DNA of 64,000 nucleotides. Origin: Aspergillus flavus (taxonomy: Eukaryota > Ascomycota > Eurotiomycetes > Eurotiales > Aspergillaceae). Below the pieces are notes generated by a model. It ran no database searches. It was not told the origin of the DNA and saw only the letters and a program-made list of their open reading frames with translations. The stretch's first letter is position 1. Each line of letters begins with the position of its first letter. Where the stretch lies: positions 1,550,001 through 1,614,000 of the forward strand of contig NC_092406.1 of the NCBI RefSeq assembly GCF_009017415.1, in the 5' to 3' direction. The position numbers and the translations under genes were made by a program. Shown one piece after another: positions 11,865 to 21,774 of the stretch.

Positions 11865-13862
11865 GGTGAGGGTGGTTGAATGGTAGGTAACCTCTGTACA
11901 AGTGAGGATATCGTGAAGTGAAGAGTTCAGATGCAGGTAGAACTTTAGGACGGGGTAATTATCGCTACTTAAATCGAACTATTATATCTTCCTCCACCTC
12001 CACTATCTCCGTACCAACTTGGATGCATTGTACAATGTAACCGAGGTGTGAGGAGTTACCTGTCCATGGTGAGCGATCTACTGATTAGTGATCGTTCGCT
12101 ATAGTGCCAGAGAGCCCTTTAAAGAGGCTATAGGTGTGTTTCATTACTGGCTTCAGGTGAACAATTACATGTTCACTGCAGCTTGATCGTATTGTTACAT
12201 GGCATCTACCGAGGCCGTCAATAATCGATTTTGGCACTTTGATCGGGCAAGTACTCACGAAAGCTAAGAATCAAGCGTCCGCTCATAATGGCCATATTGA
12301 CCTTCACGCTGTAGAACCTCGGTTTAAGGGTAGTCTTAGAATATTCGAAAGTGCACCGGGTGAACAACCCTTTCGTGCCTTACACCAATGCAGTGCGACT
12401 TGTGTGATTCAGTCTGATTTGATTCGACATGACATTTCCTGCCTGTAACGACAACAGTCTAGTGTCGAGGGCAGTCTGGTGTTGACTACATCCCTGTGAC
12501 AACTGCAGTCTTGCGTCGACAGCAGTCCAAGAACAACTCCCGTCCCACCAAGGCCGCAACCCTTTGACGACGGAGGTCGAGGAACCACTTCAGGTTAGTA
12601 ACCCTTGCAAACATGGTCCACTAACTGGCCTCAGACTTGACGACAAAACCCCGGGCGTAACAGGAGCCTAACTCTTTCATAGCATCTATACCTCAAATGC
12701 GGACATCTGATAGGCTTCGTGACTGACTCAGATGTCAATTGTATCTCAACAAATGCAACTTACAGCGCATTACCTTCGACGCTTCCACATGTCAATGAGA
12801 GCCCCTGAGACTGGTCTAGGTGTGAGAGATAATGTCATGGCCTGATATTCCACAAGGTCAAAAGATCAAATAATTCCGAATCTACGATTCAGAATGCCCT
12901 GGTCAGACCTATATAGCTAGCCGCCGTTACGATAATCTATAGGCTGATATACCTAACCTATAAATTATAAGTTTAGATTTTAGATCCAGTGTTTAAACCT
13001 AATCCATAGGTACAGGTTCTATTATTAGACCCGAACCCGACCCATAGCGAGGCCTAAATAATACATACACCAGAGTATCTAAAATAGTTTTCTTTAAATA
13101 CAGTTTCTTTCGAAGTATACCCTCTCTATTAAATTTACTATTACTGTACTCCCTTCTGTTCACTACTTATATTGTCAGAGGGATTATTATTTAAAAGGAG
13201 TCTCACGGGCCTTACCCTGTAGTTCGATTTATAAACTGTAATATATTGGACAGTTTAATTAACGGTGGAGGACCCTGTTCTAGTCTCCACACTCCACACC
13301 CGCAGTTATCGCCATTGGCATCTGGGATAGCTTTGTGGGGTGGCCAGCCAGCAGTGATCAGTTCTATGTACCTACTTATCTGTCTGTTTGGTATAAGGCA
13401 GTTCGGGCATGGCCATTTTGCGCGCGGCGAGGCTCATCGATCTTCTAGGTGATCAGCTGTCGATGGCTCTTCGAAGCAGATGGTTAGATGAGGATGGCCT
13501 TCCGATATGGCTGGTCAACCCCTATTCAGGATTTCTGGCTAAGCCTCGGGAGACACAGTCTATATTAGGACATGCTGAACCCTGTGATTCGGAGCTCTGC
13601 AGTCCAGTGTCTGAATATTCACTGTAGTACTCGGTGCTCTCTTTGAGAACTCAGGTCAAGTGCGTGTGACAACAATCAGCGGTTTAAAGTATTGATGCGT
13701 CTTATGGAGGAAGCAGTGTAATTTTTGGACAAAATATCTCCATAGGTTATTTGAACTCATAGCTGCTACAATGATTCTTCAAACCTTTCCAGTTACATAA
13801 ACATAAGGATAACTTTTCGTACACTGCTAGCTTTTGGTAATGGCAGAGCAAATCCTAACTTC
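11865..13862. other. Gene-poor 2 kb stretch
   Basis: No gene can be supported. The stretch from about 12440 to 12560 repeats short motifs of the type CAGTCTNGTGTCGA and CTGCAGTCTTGCGTCGA, which look like a decayed tandem array. From 12900 to 13240 the sequence is AT-rich and includes a CCCGAACCCGACCC-type hexamer run at about 13030-13045. Open frames at 13246-13627 show no protein signature. Confidence 0.5.
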
Positions 13863-14708
13863 TCAGTTGTTTGCATCATAGTCCTTAATCAGCAACATGG
13901 ACATTTTCGGAGTTTCGGTGTGTGCTTCTTTCCAACCCAGAGCTTTCCCGGGAAATTTGTAGAATGCTTTCACATTCTCCACGTCAGAAGGTTGTATCTG
14001 AGGCGGGAACTCATACCCCATCACCGAGAGCGGGTTACGTGGACCAATTTGCACGGTGTAGTTGTCTGCTTCATCCTCCAGCTCTGGCGCAAACTCATGA
14101 CGGAGACCCAAGACGTGACCAAGCTCGTGCAAGAAAATATTTTTCAGGTACTGCACAGTACCTGGTTGGAATGCTGCATTGTATACGTTAAGCACGTTCA
14201 GGTCCTCCTCATTCGGGAAAAACGCCTCGGCGAGGACTCCATCTTGATTGCCCGCGAAGGAGAGGACAAATGCAGCATCCTCAATTTTAGCTACCCATTT
14301 GAGTTGCACGCCTAGTTCAAATTTGTTCCATTCGTCAGCTGCTTGCTTTAACGCTTGGGCAGCGATAAGTGCCAACTCTGGCTTCGGATACCCGTTTGCA
14401 AAGGCCGCAAAATTGACGGATTTATCGGGGCCAGTCTTCCAGCGTGGAATAATCTTCCCAAGCCCAACCTGAAGTGCTGCTGTGTGGGCACTCCCTTGGA
14501 AAGTTGTTGGTATGGGTTTCTGCGTCGCACATGTGTATTTTGCCGGCACTGTGGTAGAAGTGCCGGGTGCTGGCTTCAAACTTTCGAGCTGAGAAGCGCC
14601 AACGGTCGAGGGGTCAAGGGTCTGTAGTGCCTCGGCGCCGACAGCCTCTCTTAGTTCCTGGTAGAAATTGACCCTGGTAGGGTCAATAGTAGGTTGTTGG
14701 TGGGACAT
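13863..14708 (-). CDS. Matrixin-like zinc metalloprotease (metzincin)
   Basis: A single-exon frame encodes 281 residues. The zinc site is HELGHVLGLRHE, a full HExxHxxGxxH metzincin motif, followed about 30 residues later by the Met-turn region (NPLSVMGYEFP). Strand RWKTGPDKSVNFAAFANGYP and helix ALIAAQALKQAADEWNK match the start of matrixin/astacin-type catalytic domains. There is no signal peptide or evident propeptide Cys switch; the N-terminus MSHQQPTIDPTRVNFYQEL looks cytosolic, so the protein may act inside the cell or leave by an unconventional route. The C-terminus ends in a basic/hydrophobic tail (KMSMLLIKDYDANN). Substrates are unknown. Similar intronless proteins occur patchily in fungi and bacteria, so horizontal origin is possible but not shown. 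Confidence 0.88.
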   Translation of the reverse strand: MSHQQPTIDPTRVNFYQELREAVGAEALQTLDPSTVGASQLESLKPAPGTSTTVPAKYTCATQKPIPTTFQGSAHTAALQVGLGKIIPRWKTGPDKSVNFAAFANGYPKPELALIAAQALKQAADEWNKFELGVQLKWVAKIEDAAFVLSFAGNQDGVLAEAFFPNEEDLNVLNVYNAAFQPGTVQYLKNIFLHELGHVLGLRHEFAPELEDEADNYTVQIGPRNPLSVMGYEFPPQIQPSDVENVKAFYKFPGKALGWKEAHTETPKMSMLLIKDYDANN

Positions 14709-15504
14709 AATGAATGGTTTGGGTGGACCAACTGCCGTTCCGCACCAATGTTTCTCAATGTATTCCAGTTCGATAAGACAGTAGTCAATCGTGGTTAACT
14801 TGTCTTGTTTAGATCAAAGACTGGTGGATTGAATTAGCCCCTGAATTTATACTCAACAACGCACCAAGTCGTCACCTGCGACAAAGATGCTTTCCGTCAT
14901 GGTGATGCTCCCAGAGACTCCCCATACACTCCAGACCCAACCCTGGGATCTGAGAAGGTCACACCACGAGTTGTCAGCTGAATGTAGAGTATGACTTGGC
15001 AGCGAGGAGGAACCACGGATAACCGAACAACAGACGATGCTGGTTACCGAGTTGCAGTCGGATGACCGACGTGCGTCATCTGGCGTACAAGAAATTGACG
15101 GCTGTCACCCACTTTCGGGCGCTAATCTTAAATTAAGCTGAAGGGAAGAGGCTGAATGCTCGGTCCCTCTGTGTTAATAGATTCGTAGTTTTAGGTGCCC
15201 ACCGCAACTGGATACCTAGGGTGGTGTGGCCGCTGTTTGAGGATTCATAAGGAGCCTAGGGGCATCGCTATTGTCTAAGGCTGTACTATGTTGGACTCGC
15301 ACAAACTGTGTGGGGCTGAATTGCTCTGCCCTTGGGGTTCGTTCGATACCAACCGCGCGGACAACATTTGATTCATCTTTGGCGGAAGCGCATTCCTAGT
15401 CCGTGCGCATTGTATGCCATCTTATTTGCGGGCTGAACTCACGGCCAAATAGTGAACTACCAAACCACGGTTCCGGCCCGTTATATGGTGCCACTGTCAG
15501 TCCC

Positions 15505-15548
<44 letters not shown>

Positions 15549-16277
15549 CTACCGAAGAACCAGGCGAAGCGTCCCAGAGTCTCCGTGTGGTAGCACATAA
15601 CGGCGCATCCAGTACCTAGATTAACGCGGCCGCATGCGGCATGATCTGATACCCAGACAGTGCTTTGATTGGTGGTATGTTACATCATTGTAGTTAGATT
15701 TCCACTAGTCCATCTTCACCATAATTCTCCTGTTATATGTTGAGATTGATCATGAGGCTACATTGCCGGTGCCCAATGGGTCTTGCGAATACGAGGTACG
15801 CTAGTCCCAGCAATGCCATATGCGGAAACCATTCTAACCCTTACAAAAGTATGGCGAGTATGTTCGACTTGCACTTGGATTTTCCATGGACAGCCTAACT
15901 AAGTATCCCTGTAACGAGTGCGTTCTAGCCCGTTCCACATCAATACAAGCACGTTATGCTGCATATAACAAGTCCACATTGGGGAGCGAAGGAGCCTAGA
16001 ACATCAGCTACACACCACCGTGGCATAGATCATCATATGTTTCTCTGAACCAGTTACTTGAAAAATATGGGCATGGGGATTCAAAGCATAGTTTGAATTT
16101 TAGAACACTGGCTTTCAGTCAGACGATGTTGTCCAGACGCATATTTAAACCTTATTAAAGGTGAATGTCTACTTTGACGGGGCCATCAAATCCTACTATT
16201 ATCTTTCAGTATACGACGCCTTGAATTGTTGACACTCGGTTAAAACTCAAGACGTTTCTTTATCGTCTCCTCGCAAG
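14709..16277. other. Gene-poor stretch with a long poly-T tract
   Basis: No gene is seen between the metalloprotease start and the SesA fragment. The 41-base T run at 15508-15548 is annotated separately. The sequence from 14880 to 15600 has higher GC than its flanks but stops are frequent in all frames. Confidence 0.5.
15508..15548. repeat. Poly-T homopolymer, 41 bases
   Basis: A pure T run follows CCCAGC and precedes CTACCGAAG. Read on the minus strand it is a poly-A tail, as would end a retroposed sequence whose body would lie at higher coordinates, but I recognise no body. The exact length may be inaccurate in an assembly. Confidence 0.85.
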
Positions 16278-16757
16278 ATGTCAGGCCTGGAAGTGATCGG
16301 CAGCATCACTGCTGTTATATCTATAATCGACGCCTCAGTTAAGATCTATGACAGTGCTCGGAAGGATATTAAGCTGTCTAAGATACTTGATACTGTTGAA
16401 AGGAAACTATCGCTTATTCTTGATATACCAAAGATATACAAGAGTAATCTAGAACCGAGTAAAAGTACCATGTCCGAGGATGCCTGCAAAGTCTTGACCC
16501 AAGCCACAATATGCCATAATCAGAGTTCAAATAAGAAACAGACCCTAATGTACAGCAACAACTTTAACCTCAATGTCCGCCGGCTTCGGCAGCCCCGAAA
16601 CATCAATGCTAGTTCATACAGGGTTCTGCATAATATACTGCTTGTACACCTCATTAAACTCGTCATAGTCATCATCGATCCTGGTGAAGATAACCTAGAA
16701 GTTTATTTAGCTCTCCACCTTTCACTCCTCAGATTTTATGATAGAAATCACCCATAG
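16278..16757 (+). pseudogene. Truncated SesA-type N-terminal domain of a fungal NLR/STAND protein
   Basis: The first 80 or so residues (MSGLEVIGSITAVISIIDAS... VKIYDSARKDIKLSKILDTV) match the start of SesA-like helical domains found at the N-terminus of fungal NACHT/NB-ARC receptors involved in heterokaryon incompatibility and programmed cell death. The signal fades after about residue 75 (EDACKVL), where the normal domain would continue with another amphipathic helix and then a nucleotide-binding domain. Here the frame instead runs for a further 80 codons through what is, on the other strand, a RidA-like relic. No NACHT or repeat domain follows. The gene is best read as a broken receptor remnant; a free-standing short SesA protein ending in junk sequence is the alternative. 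Confidence 0.6.
16547..16700 (-). pseudogene. Relic of a RidA/YjgF-family protein gene (C-terminal part)
   Basis: Read on the minus strand, bases about 16700 to 16547 give VIFTRIDDDYDEFNEVYKQY, then IMQNPV, a TAG stop, and TSIDVSGLPKPADIEVKVVA. This is the C-terminal half of the RidA/YER057c/UK114 fold, whose usual pattern is 'D(M)DDFxxxNxVYxxYFxxxxPARxxVxVxxLPxxAxVExExIA'. The stop falls where the family's conserved PAR arginine would be, and upstream sequence is not recognisable. RidA proteins hydrolyse reactive enamine/imine intermediates. The piece overlaps the tail of the SesA frame on the opposite strand, so that tail is not a genuine NLR sequence. Confidence 0.6.
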
Positions 16758-17263
16758 CGCTCGTAAATCATCCAGCGAGTCAGCGTAGAATAGGGGCAGG
16801 TCACACCCAAAAGCGCGATCTCCGTGGATCTAGGGATAATAAATATAGTTGATCCCTAAGGTACTTGGATAAAATTCTGGAGAAATGTATTTCTACAGTG
16901 TTAACGGAATTTTCGAACAGTTGCATGTTTGACATTATTCAAGCACTAGCTTCATAGAGACTTTTTGAAGCAGCTCATCTGCGATTTTGTTGCAGTCATT
17001 CGTATCATTGGAAAGAGTCTATAAATTGACGATTGAGTAGCCAAATCAGGCTTTTGGCTTCTTCACCTGGCGCATTTGCGCTTCTCTCCGAATGCAGCTA
17101 AACTGGATAAATCCAGGTCTGTGGTCGAGAAGCGAGCAGCATCGAACTCCTCGAGTGGCAGAACAGCTCCGTAATCAAGTAGATTATACGGTTTTCTAAA
17201 AGAAATATGTCCAGGGAATGATATTGTACATAATCGCGCGTGAAGCAATGAGGCCCAATCCAC
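16758..17263. other. Intergenic, 3' side of the MDR oxidoreductase
   Basis: No gene recognised. Minus-strand open frames at 17063-17328 overlap the end of the oxidoreductase and look like read-through of its 3' region. Confidence 0.5.
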
Positions 17264-18253
17264 TTACCAAAGCACCACGACTTTGCCTTCCGCACGATTC
17301 GCTTCCATGCTTCGATGTGCTTCGACAATCTGGTTGGAGAAATAAATTCGGATATTTGGCAGCTTCAAGTGACCAGATTCGACTTCATGGCACAGCACGT
17401 CCAGTGGGAAGTTTCTGAAGTCTTCCGCGGAGCTTTTATAGGTTGTGAGGGATACAGTAGACGGAACAGCATCCATCGGATTGAAGTCTGAAATTGTTGA
17501 GTCGCCGCCTATCGTTCCGGCCTGGCAAACAATTCCGTATGGTCTTACACATTGCAAGGAATCAGCTATACTTTTTGCACCAATCAGATCAAGAACCTTT
17601 GTGAACTCCAGTCCTTCTGACTTGATCTGTTGTGATAGAGACCCATCATCAATCAAGACCTTATTGACCCCCACACCCTCCAAAAGCTCCTTCCGGGATT
17701 CCTGTCGGGTAGTGGAAGCTATGAAAGAGCAATGTCGCTTAGCGATACACGCTGCTGCAAGACCAATGGATGTTGTGCCGCCACGGATCAACAGACGATC
17801 ATCTGGATGCAGACGTAGGGCGCGAAACAGGGCATTCCACGCAGTCGGGATCATTTCTGAAAAGACGGTGAGGTGTTCCCACGAGAGCTTACATAGTGGG
17901 TGGACTCTTCGAACGTGGGTAGCAGGGACACGAGTGTACTGTGCATAGCTGCCCGGGTATTCTGGAAGTAAGTCCGTTATCATAGCAACGACTCTCGTTC
18001 CTGGCGTGACTGTACCCTCACCCGCTGTCACAATGCCAACAGCCTCCCGACCCATTATTTGTGGAAACTTGGCATCGGCTGTATGGCCCTGCCGGGCGAG
18101 GATGTCAGAGCGACTAAGACCAAATGCTTTGACTTCAATTAGGATCTCCCCACTTTTAGGGGGAGGTCTAGGGTAACTCTCGAGGTGTAGCACATCAGGA
18201 GGCCCTGGTTCATTGGCCACGATTGCTTCCATAACGGACTGATAAGTGATCAT
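17264..18253 (-). CDS. MDR-superfamily NADPH:quinone-oxidoreductase-like dehydrogenase
   Basis: A single-exon frame gives 329 residues. The N-terminal GroES-like domain shows the usual opening MEAIVANEPGPPDVLHLESY, then GEILIEVKAFGLSRSDILARQGH and FPQIMGREAVGIV. The nucleotide-binding region is DRLLIRGGTTSIGLAAACIA, a GGTxSxGLAA variant of the AxxGGVG motif of quinone reductases. The classical catalytic-zinc Cys and the four-Cys structural-zinc lobe are absent, so it belongs to the zinc-free quinone oxidoreductase branch. The C-terminus AHRSMEANRAEGKVVVLW is typical and shows that the gene is complete. An upstream Met (MITYQSV) and an inner Met (MEAIVANE) are both possible starts. Likely NADPH-dependent reduction of a quinone or enone; the substrate cannot be told. 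Confidence 0.9.
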   Translation of the reverse strand: MITYQSVMEAIVANEPGPPDVLHLESYPRPPPKSGEILIEVKAFGLSRSDILARQGHTADAKFPQIMGREAVGIVTAGEGTVTPGTRVVAMITDLLPEYPGSYAQYTRVPATHVRRVHPLCKLSWEHLTVFSEMIPTAWNALFRALRLHPDDRLLIRGGTTSIGLAAACIAKRHCSFIASTTRQESRKELLEGVGVNKVLIDDGSLSQQIKSEGLEFTKVLDLIGAKSIADSLQCVRPYGIVCQAGTIGGDSTISDFNPMDAVPSTVSLTTYKSSAEDFRNFPLDVLCHEVESGHLKLPNIRIYFSNQIVEAHRSMEANRAEGKVVVLW

Positions 18254-18354
18254 TTAGTTGCCAGGGCCAGCCAAAGACAAATAAAATGGAAGGGAAAAGC
18301 AGGTAAAGGGACGAGCGTTGTCCGGGCGGCAGTGTTGCTCAGAACAAGGACATT

Positions 18355-18990
18355 TCATCCTATTAAGAAGAAACCTACATTTTTAGGGTAATGCTTCTGC
18401 CATGCAGGCCGTCCTTCTTTCCGACTAACCCAAACATTACCAGCGTTCCAGGCATCTTTGGAAGTTATTTGGCCACCAATACCGCTGTTCTTCAGTTCTC
18501 GCGCGACCAAACTAGGTCTACTGCCCTTTGCGACCGCCTGCGCAGCGAGCTCGCGAGCAGCGGTGGTGAGTTTATAGTCGAGCGCGGAGATATCATGATT
18601 GTGTGGCTCCTTGCCTCGGGTGATAGTCATATAATAGCCATCACTAACAATTCTGATTCGACATGGACAGCCAATTGGTTCGCGAACGGTCCGTTTCCGT
18701 TTGCGCTGCTCATCCGACACGCTCGGCTCGTAGGCTTTGGTACGCCATAGTCGACACCAATAGTATGTGGTTGTTTTCTTTTGTCCGTATCTGGCTTGGT
18801 TCCGAACGTAAATGTTGTCTAGATATTTCCAAGCATTGTTAAATTCAGTCACGGAAACCGTGATCGGGGACTCTAGTGCGAAGATCTCTGCGCGAAGACG
18901 TAGGATATCGGGAGGAATGTTTAATTGCGGCGTGGGCTCATTGGAGGACTCCGGGCCCGGGGAAGGAGAGTTCTCCGCCGAGGATGCCAT
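18355..18990 (-). CDS. Orphan WRKY/GCM1-type zinc-binding DNA-binding domain protein, FAR1/MULE-like
   Basis: From the ATG at 18990 (MASSAENSPSPG) one exon encodes 211 residues; an in-frame ATG-less extension upstream to 19056 exists but is less likely. After a Ser/Pro-rich start comes a helix (TEFNNAWKYLDNIYVRNQAR) and then a compact domain: YYWCRLW, RTVREPIGCPCRIRI, YYMTITRGKEPHNHD. This C...C-x-C...H-x-H arrangement is the zinc core of the WRKY-GCM1/FLYWCH superfamily as found at the N-terminus of fungal Mutator-like transposases and FAR1-like proteins. Nothing resembling a DDE transposase follows; the frame ends after a basic segment (GRPAWQKHYPKNVGFFLIG). It may be a domesticated or truncated element end, or a small DNA-binding regulator. 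Confidence 0.6.
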   Translation of the reverse strand: MASSAENSPSPGPESSNEPTPQLNIPPDILRLRAEIFALESPITVSVTEFNNAWKYLDNIYVRNQARYGQKKTTTYYWCRLWRTKAYEPSVSDEQRKRKRTVREPIGCPCRIRIVSDGYYMTITRGKEPHNHDISALDYKLTTAARELAAQAVAKGSRPSLVARELKNSGIGGQITSKDAWNAGNVWVSRKEGRPAWQKHYPKNVGFFLIG

Positions 18991-19056
18991 TGTGTCTGTG
19001 AAATAGGAGGCGGATATGCTAGCTAAGGAACGTGGATACTTGGGCGATGATCGCAA

Positions 19057-19734
19057 TCCGGGGGATACGGATCATTTGATTCTTCCGCTCCCGATACCCG
19101 ATATTCCGCTGACTCAGCGGGAGCGGTGCCAAGCGATGCCTGAACAACATCTCCAATATATATATTGTAGTATATAGGTGCCGGGCTAAGATAGTTCCAC
19201 TATGTTCTGACCCCCCAGCAGCTAACACCCCCTCCTTACACCTGTCCAGAGAGGCTGAGTTTGCTGAGATAAGAGGGTCGTAGCGGCTAGATAGGTATAC
19301 CATCGCTTATCTAGCCGCTCAATCTTCGATTGAACCCGTTCGCTTCCCACCTACTATGCCAACGGAGATCGATATACTATCTAAACGCAAGCACAGGTGG
19401 GGTTGCTTTCACTTTCGGCGACTATTTTTGATGGAGCATGGTTCAGCTCGACCCTTAATTGGGTGTAGAAGTTGGCTAAGCTGAGTAGCAACCAGAGTAT
19501 TGCGACCCGACGCAGACTAATACAAATTGAATGCTATTTCCCTCCACTATACTGCCAGATATATAAAAAGGGGGAAGGAAGGGTGGAGTTATTACTTGAG
19601 CTCAGCTACATTAAGTCTAATATAAGTGTGATTCTTTAAAGTGCTACACCTCCGAAAACAACAATCTTTCAACAACCCGTCAATTGAACCCAACCCCACC
19701 CCCAACAAAAAAAATCACAGCTCAGTCACTGACG
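19057..19734. other. Intergenic, upstream of the erg4-like pseudogene
   Basis: It contains the inverted repeat annotated at 19282-19319 and a TATATAAAAAG element at about 19558-19568, about 170 bases ahead of the erg4-like ATG, a plausible core promoter. A minus-strand frame at 19019-19303 has no protein signature. Confidence 0.5.
19282..19319. repeat. Perfect 12-bp inverted repeat
   Basis: AGCGGCTAGATA (19282-19293) is matched by its exact complement TATCTAGCCGCT (19308-19319), with a 14-base spacer. It lies between the orphan zinc-domain gene and the erg4-like relic. It could be a dimeric regulator site or part of a mobile-element end; no target-site duplication was identified. Confidence 0.7.
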
Positions 19735-21315
19735 ATGGTCTCCATGCAGAGAAAGACTCCTGCTGATGCTCTGGCTGCTAAGAGGGCCAAAGCAGATGAA
19801 TCAAATACCCATATCTCCACCGATGGCAGTTCAGCTGAATTCGAGTTTGGTGGTTCGTTCGGTGCTGCGCTGTTGATGACGAGCTTTCCACTCTTGATGT
19901 GCTACATGTAGATTGGTGCAACATATTATGATGGCAAGCTTCCTCTGCCCGATGCAAACCAGACCCTGGCCGACTTTGCGTTTCACTTATGCCGATTAAT
20001 TTCTTAAGGAGCTTATCCAACCGCGAAAGGATGGGCAATCTACTGGATATTCTTCATTCTGGAGGCAGCCATGTACTGCTATATGCCAGGTGTTTCGAGC
20101 ATCGGCCGGGAACTGAAGCACGAAGGAGGAAAAACGCTTCCCTACTACTGTTCCGCCTATTGCAGTTTCTATGCGACGCTTACCATCGCTGCTGTCTTGC
20201 ATTTCACTCGTGCCTTCCCTTTGTACACTTTGATTGACGAATTTGGCTCTATTATGAGCGTTGCTACCCTGTCCGGCTTTCTGGATAGCTTTATCGTCTA
20301 CATGCAAGCTATCCTGCGCGGGCGAACTCACAGGTTGTCGGGCTCCCCTGTCTATGATTTCCTCATGGGTGCTGAGTTGAATCCCCGCATTGGTATCTTG
20401 GACTTCAAGATGCTCTATGAGGTCAGAATCCCGTGGTTTATTTTGTTCCTTATTACCTGCTCTGTGGCAGCCCGTCAGTATGAGATTTACGGCTATGTCT
20501 CGGCGGAGGTGGTGTTCTTAGCTGGAGCGCATTACCTGTACACCAATGCTTGTGTCAAGGCTGAGCAGATGATAATCACAAGCTGGTGAGACTTTCGAAA
20601 ACCAAGGGCTCAACGAAGTAGCGAAGCTGATGCTGGAACAGGGACATGTACTTTGAAGAGCTGGGGTTTCTGCTTACCTTCTGGAATATGGCTGGTGTGC
20701 CGTTCACTTATTGCCATTGCGCCCTTTATCTAGCCAACCATGATCCTTCGGAATATCGCTGGAATCGTTACAGCCTTTCCGCATTCGCGGTTCTGTATAT
20801 CTTCTTCTACTGGGTGTGGGATAGCTCAAATGGTCAAAAGAACGCCTTTCGCCACCAAGAAAAGGGTCAGCTCATCAAGCGGAATACTTTCCCTCAAGTC
20901 CCGTGGCAGGCTATCAAGAACCCCAAAGTAATCGAAACTGACACAGGCGATAATATTATGGTTGATGACTGGTTTGCAATAATACGAAAGCCAAACTATG
21001 TTCCTGACATGTTCTTTCTATGTCTTGGGGTCTCATCACCGGTTTCGAGTAAGAGAGTCTGTTTGCAAAAGTCATGAGCTATCAGAGCTAACTGCCTGCT
21101 AATAGGAGCCCATTCCCCTGGTTTTATTTTATTTTCTTCATGATTATGATTATCCATCGCACCAACCGGGATATTAACAGATGCCAGAGGAAGAACGGCG
21201 AGGCCTGGAAGCGCTACGAGAGAGAAGTTCCCTACCTATTTATTCCAGTAAGTCTACAAATGGCGAACCCAGAGGTGAAAACTGCTAACATTTTCTTTTT
21301 AAGTATGTGATTTGA
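19735..21315 (+). pseudogene. erg4: Sterol C-24(28) reductase (ERG4 family), inactivated copy
   Basis: The coding sequence can be followed from MVSMQRKTPADALAAKRAKA to the canonical end YLFIPYVI through introns 20586-20641, 21049-21105 and 21248-21303. Family segments include the multi-pass core ([20 protein letters not shown]), [51 protein letters not shown] and [12 protein letters not shown]4 catalyses the last step of ergosterol synthesis in the ER. Three lesions break it: TAG at 19909-19911 where the family has Trp (CYM-W-IGATYYDG), TAA at 20005-20007 where Glu is expected before [10 protein letters not shown], and a one-base loss near 21020 before SWGLITGF. Aspergilli usually carry more than one ERG4 homologue, so this copy may be expendable. 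The remaining sequence is well preserved, which suggests recent loss. Confidence 0.85.
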
Positions 21316-21774
21316 ATTGTGGGCGCAACAGAGAGCAATCACTAGCTCTTCGCTCTCACCGATGCTCGAGATTTGGAGCTCTTGTAACATAGCCCTTCCC
21401 TCCCCCCACTATGTAGTCATCTTATGGTGCTGCGGAATTCATACTATCTAACATCGGTATCGTGATCTTGATCTCTTACAGAATGAGATGGTTTACACCG
21501 TCTATGAAATGGAGATATGTCTACGAATTAGAGGAGGACCTGAAAGTTTAACCTTCTCGAAAAGTTGACACTACCCTACTGAGTACATGCTCATCATCTG
21601 CTAACTTATGTCCGATCAGCGTGATATCTGACATCCGACTAGATTTACGTTGTTTATATCTCTTGTTGAGAATTAAAGGTCAAAGAGGGACAAAGAAAAC
21701 TAAAAAGGAAGGTAAAGAAGTTGGCTTCATAAAGATAAGATGGGGACACAAAAAGCCCACCTATTATACATCGC
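21316..21774. other. Convergent spacer between erg4-like relic and Crh gene
   Basis: It holds the 3' ends of two convergent genes. No further gene is seen. Purine-rich sequence occurs at 21670-21720. Confidence 0.5.

Noticed and set aside
11425..11901. 158-codon minus-strand frame overlapping the four-helix protein
   Set aside because: It is His/Arg/Pro-rich without membrane segments, while the overlapping 157-codon frame has four clear helices.
13246..13627. Two plus-strand open frames of about 70 codons
   Set aside because: No hydrophobic pattern, domain or splice partner; probably chance.
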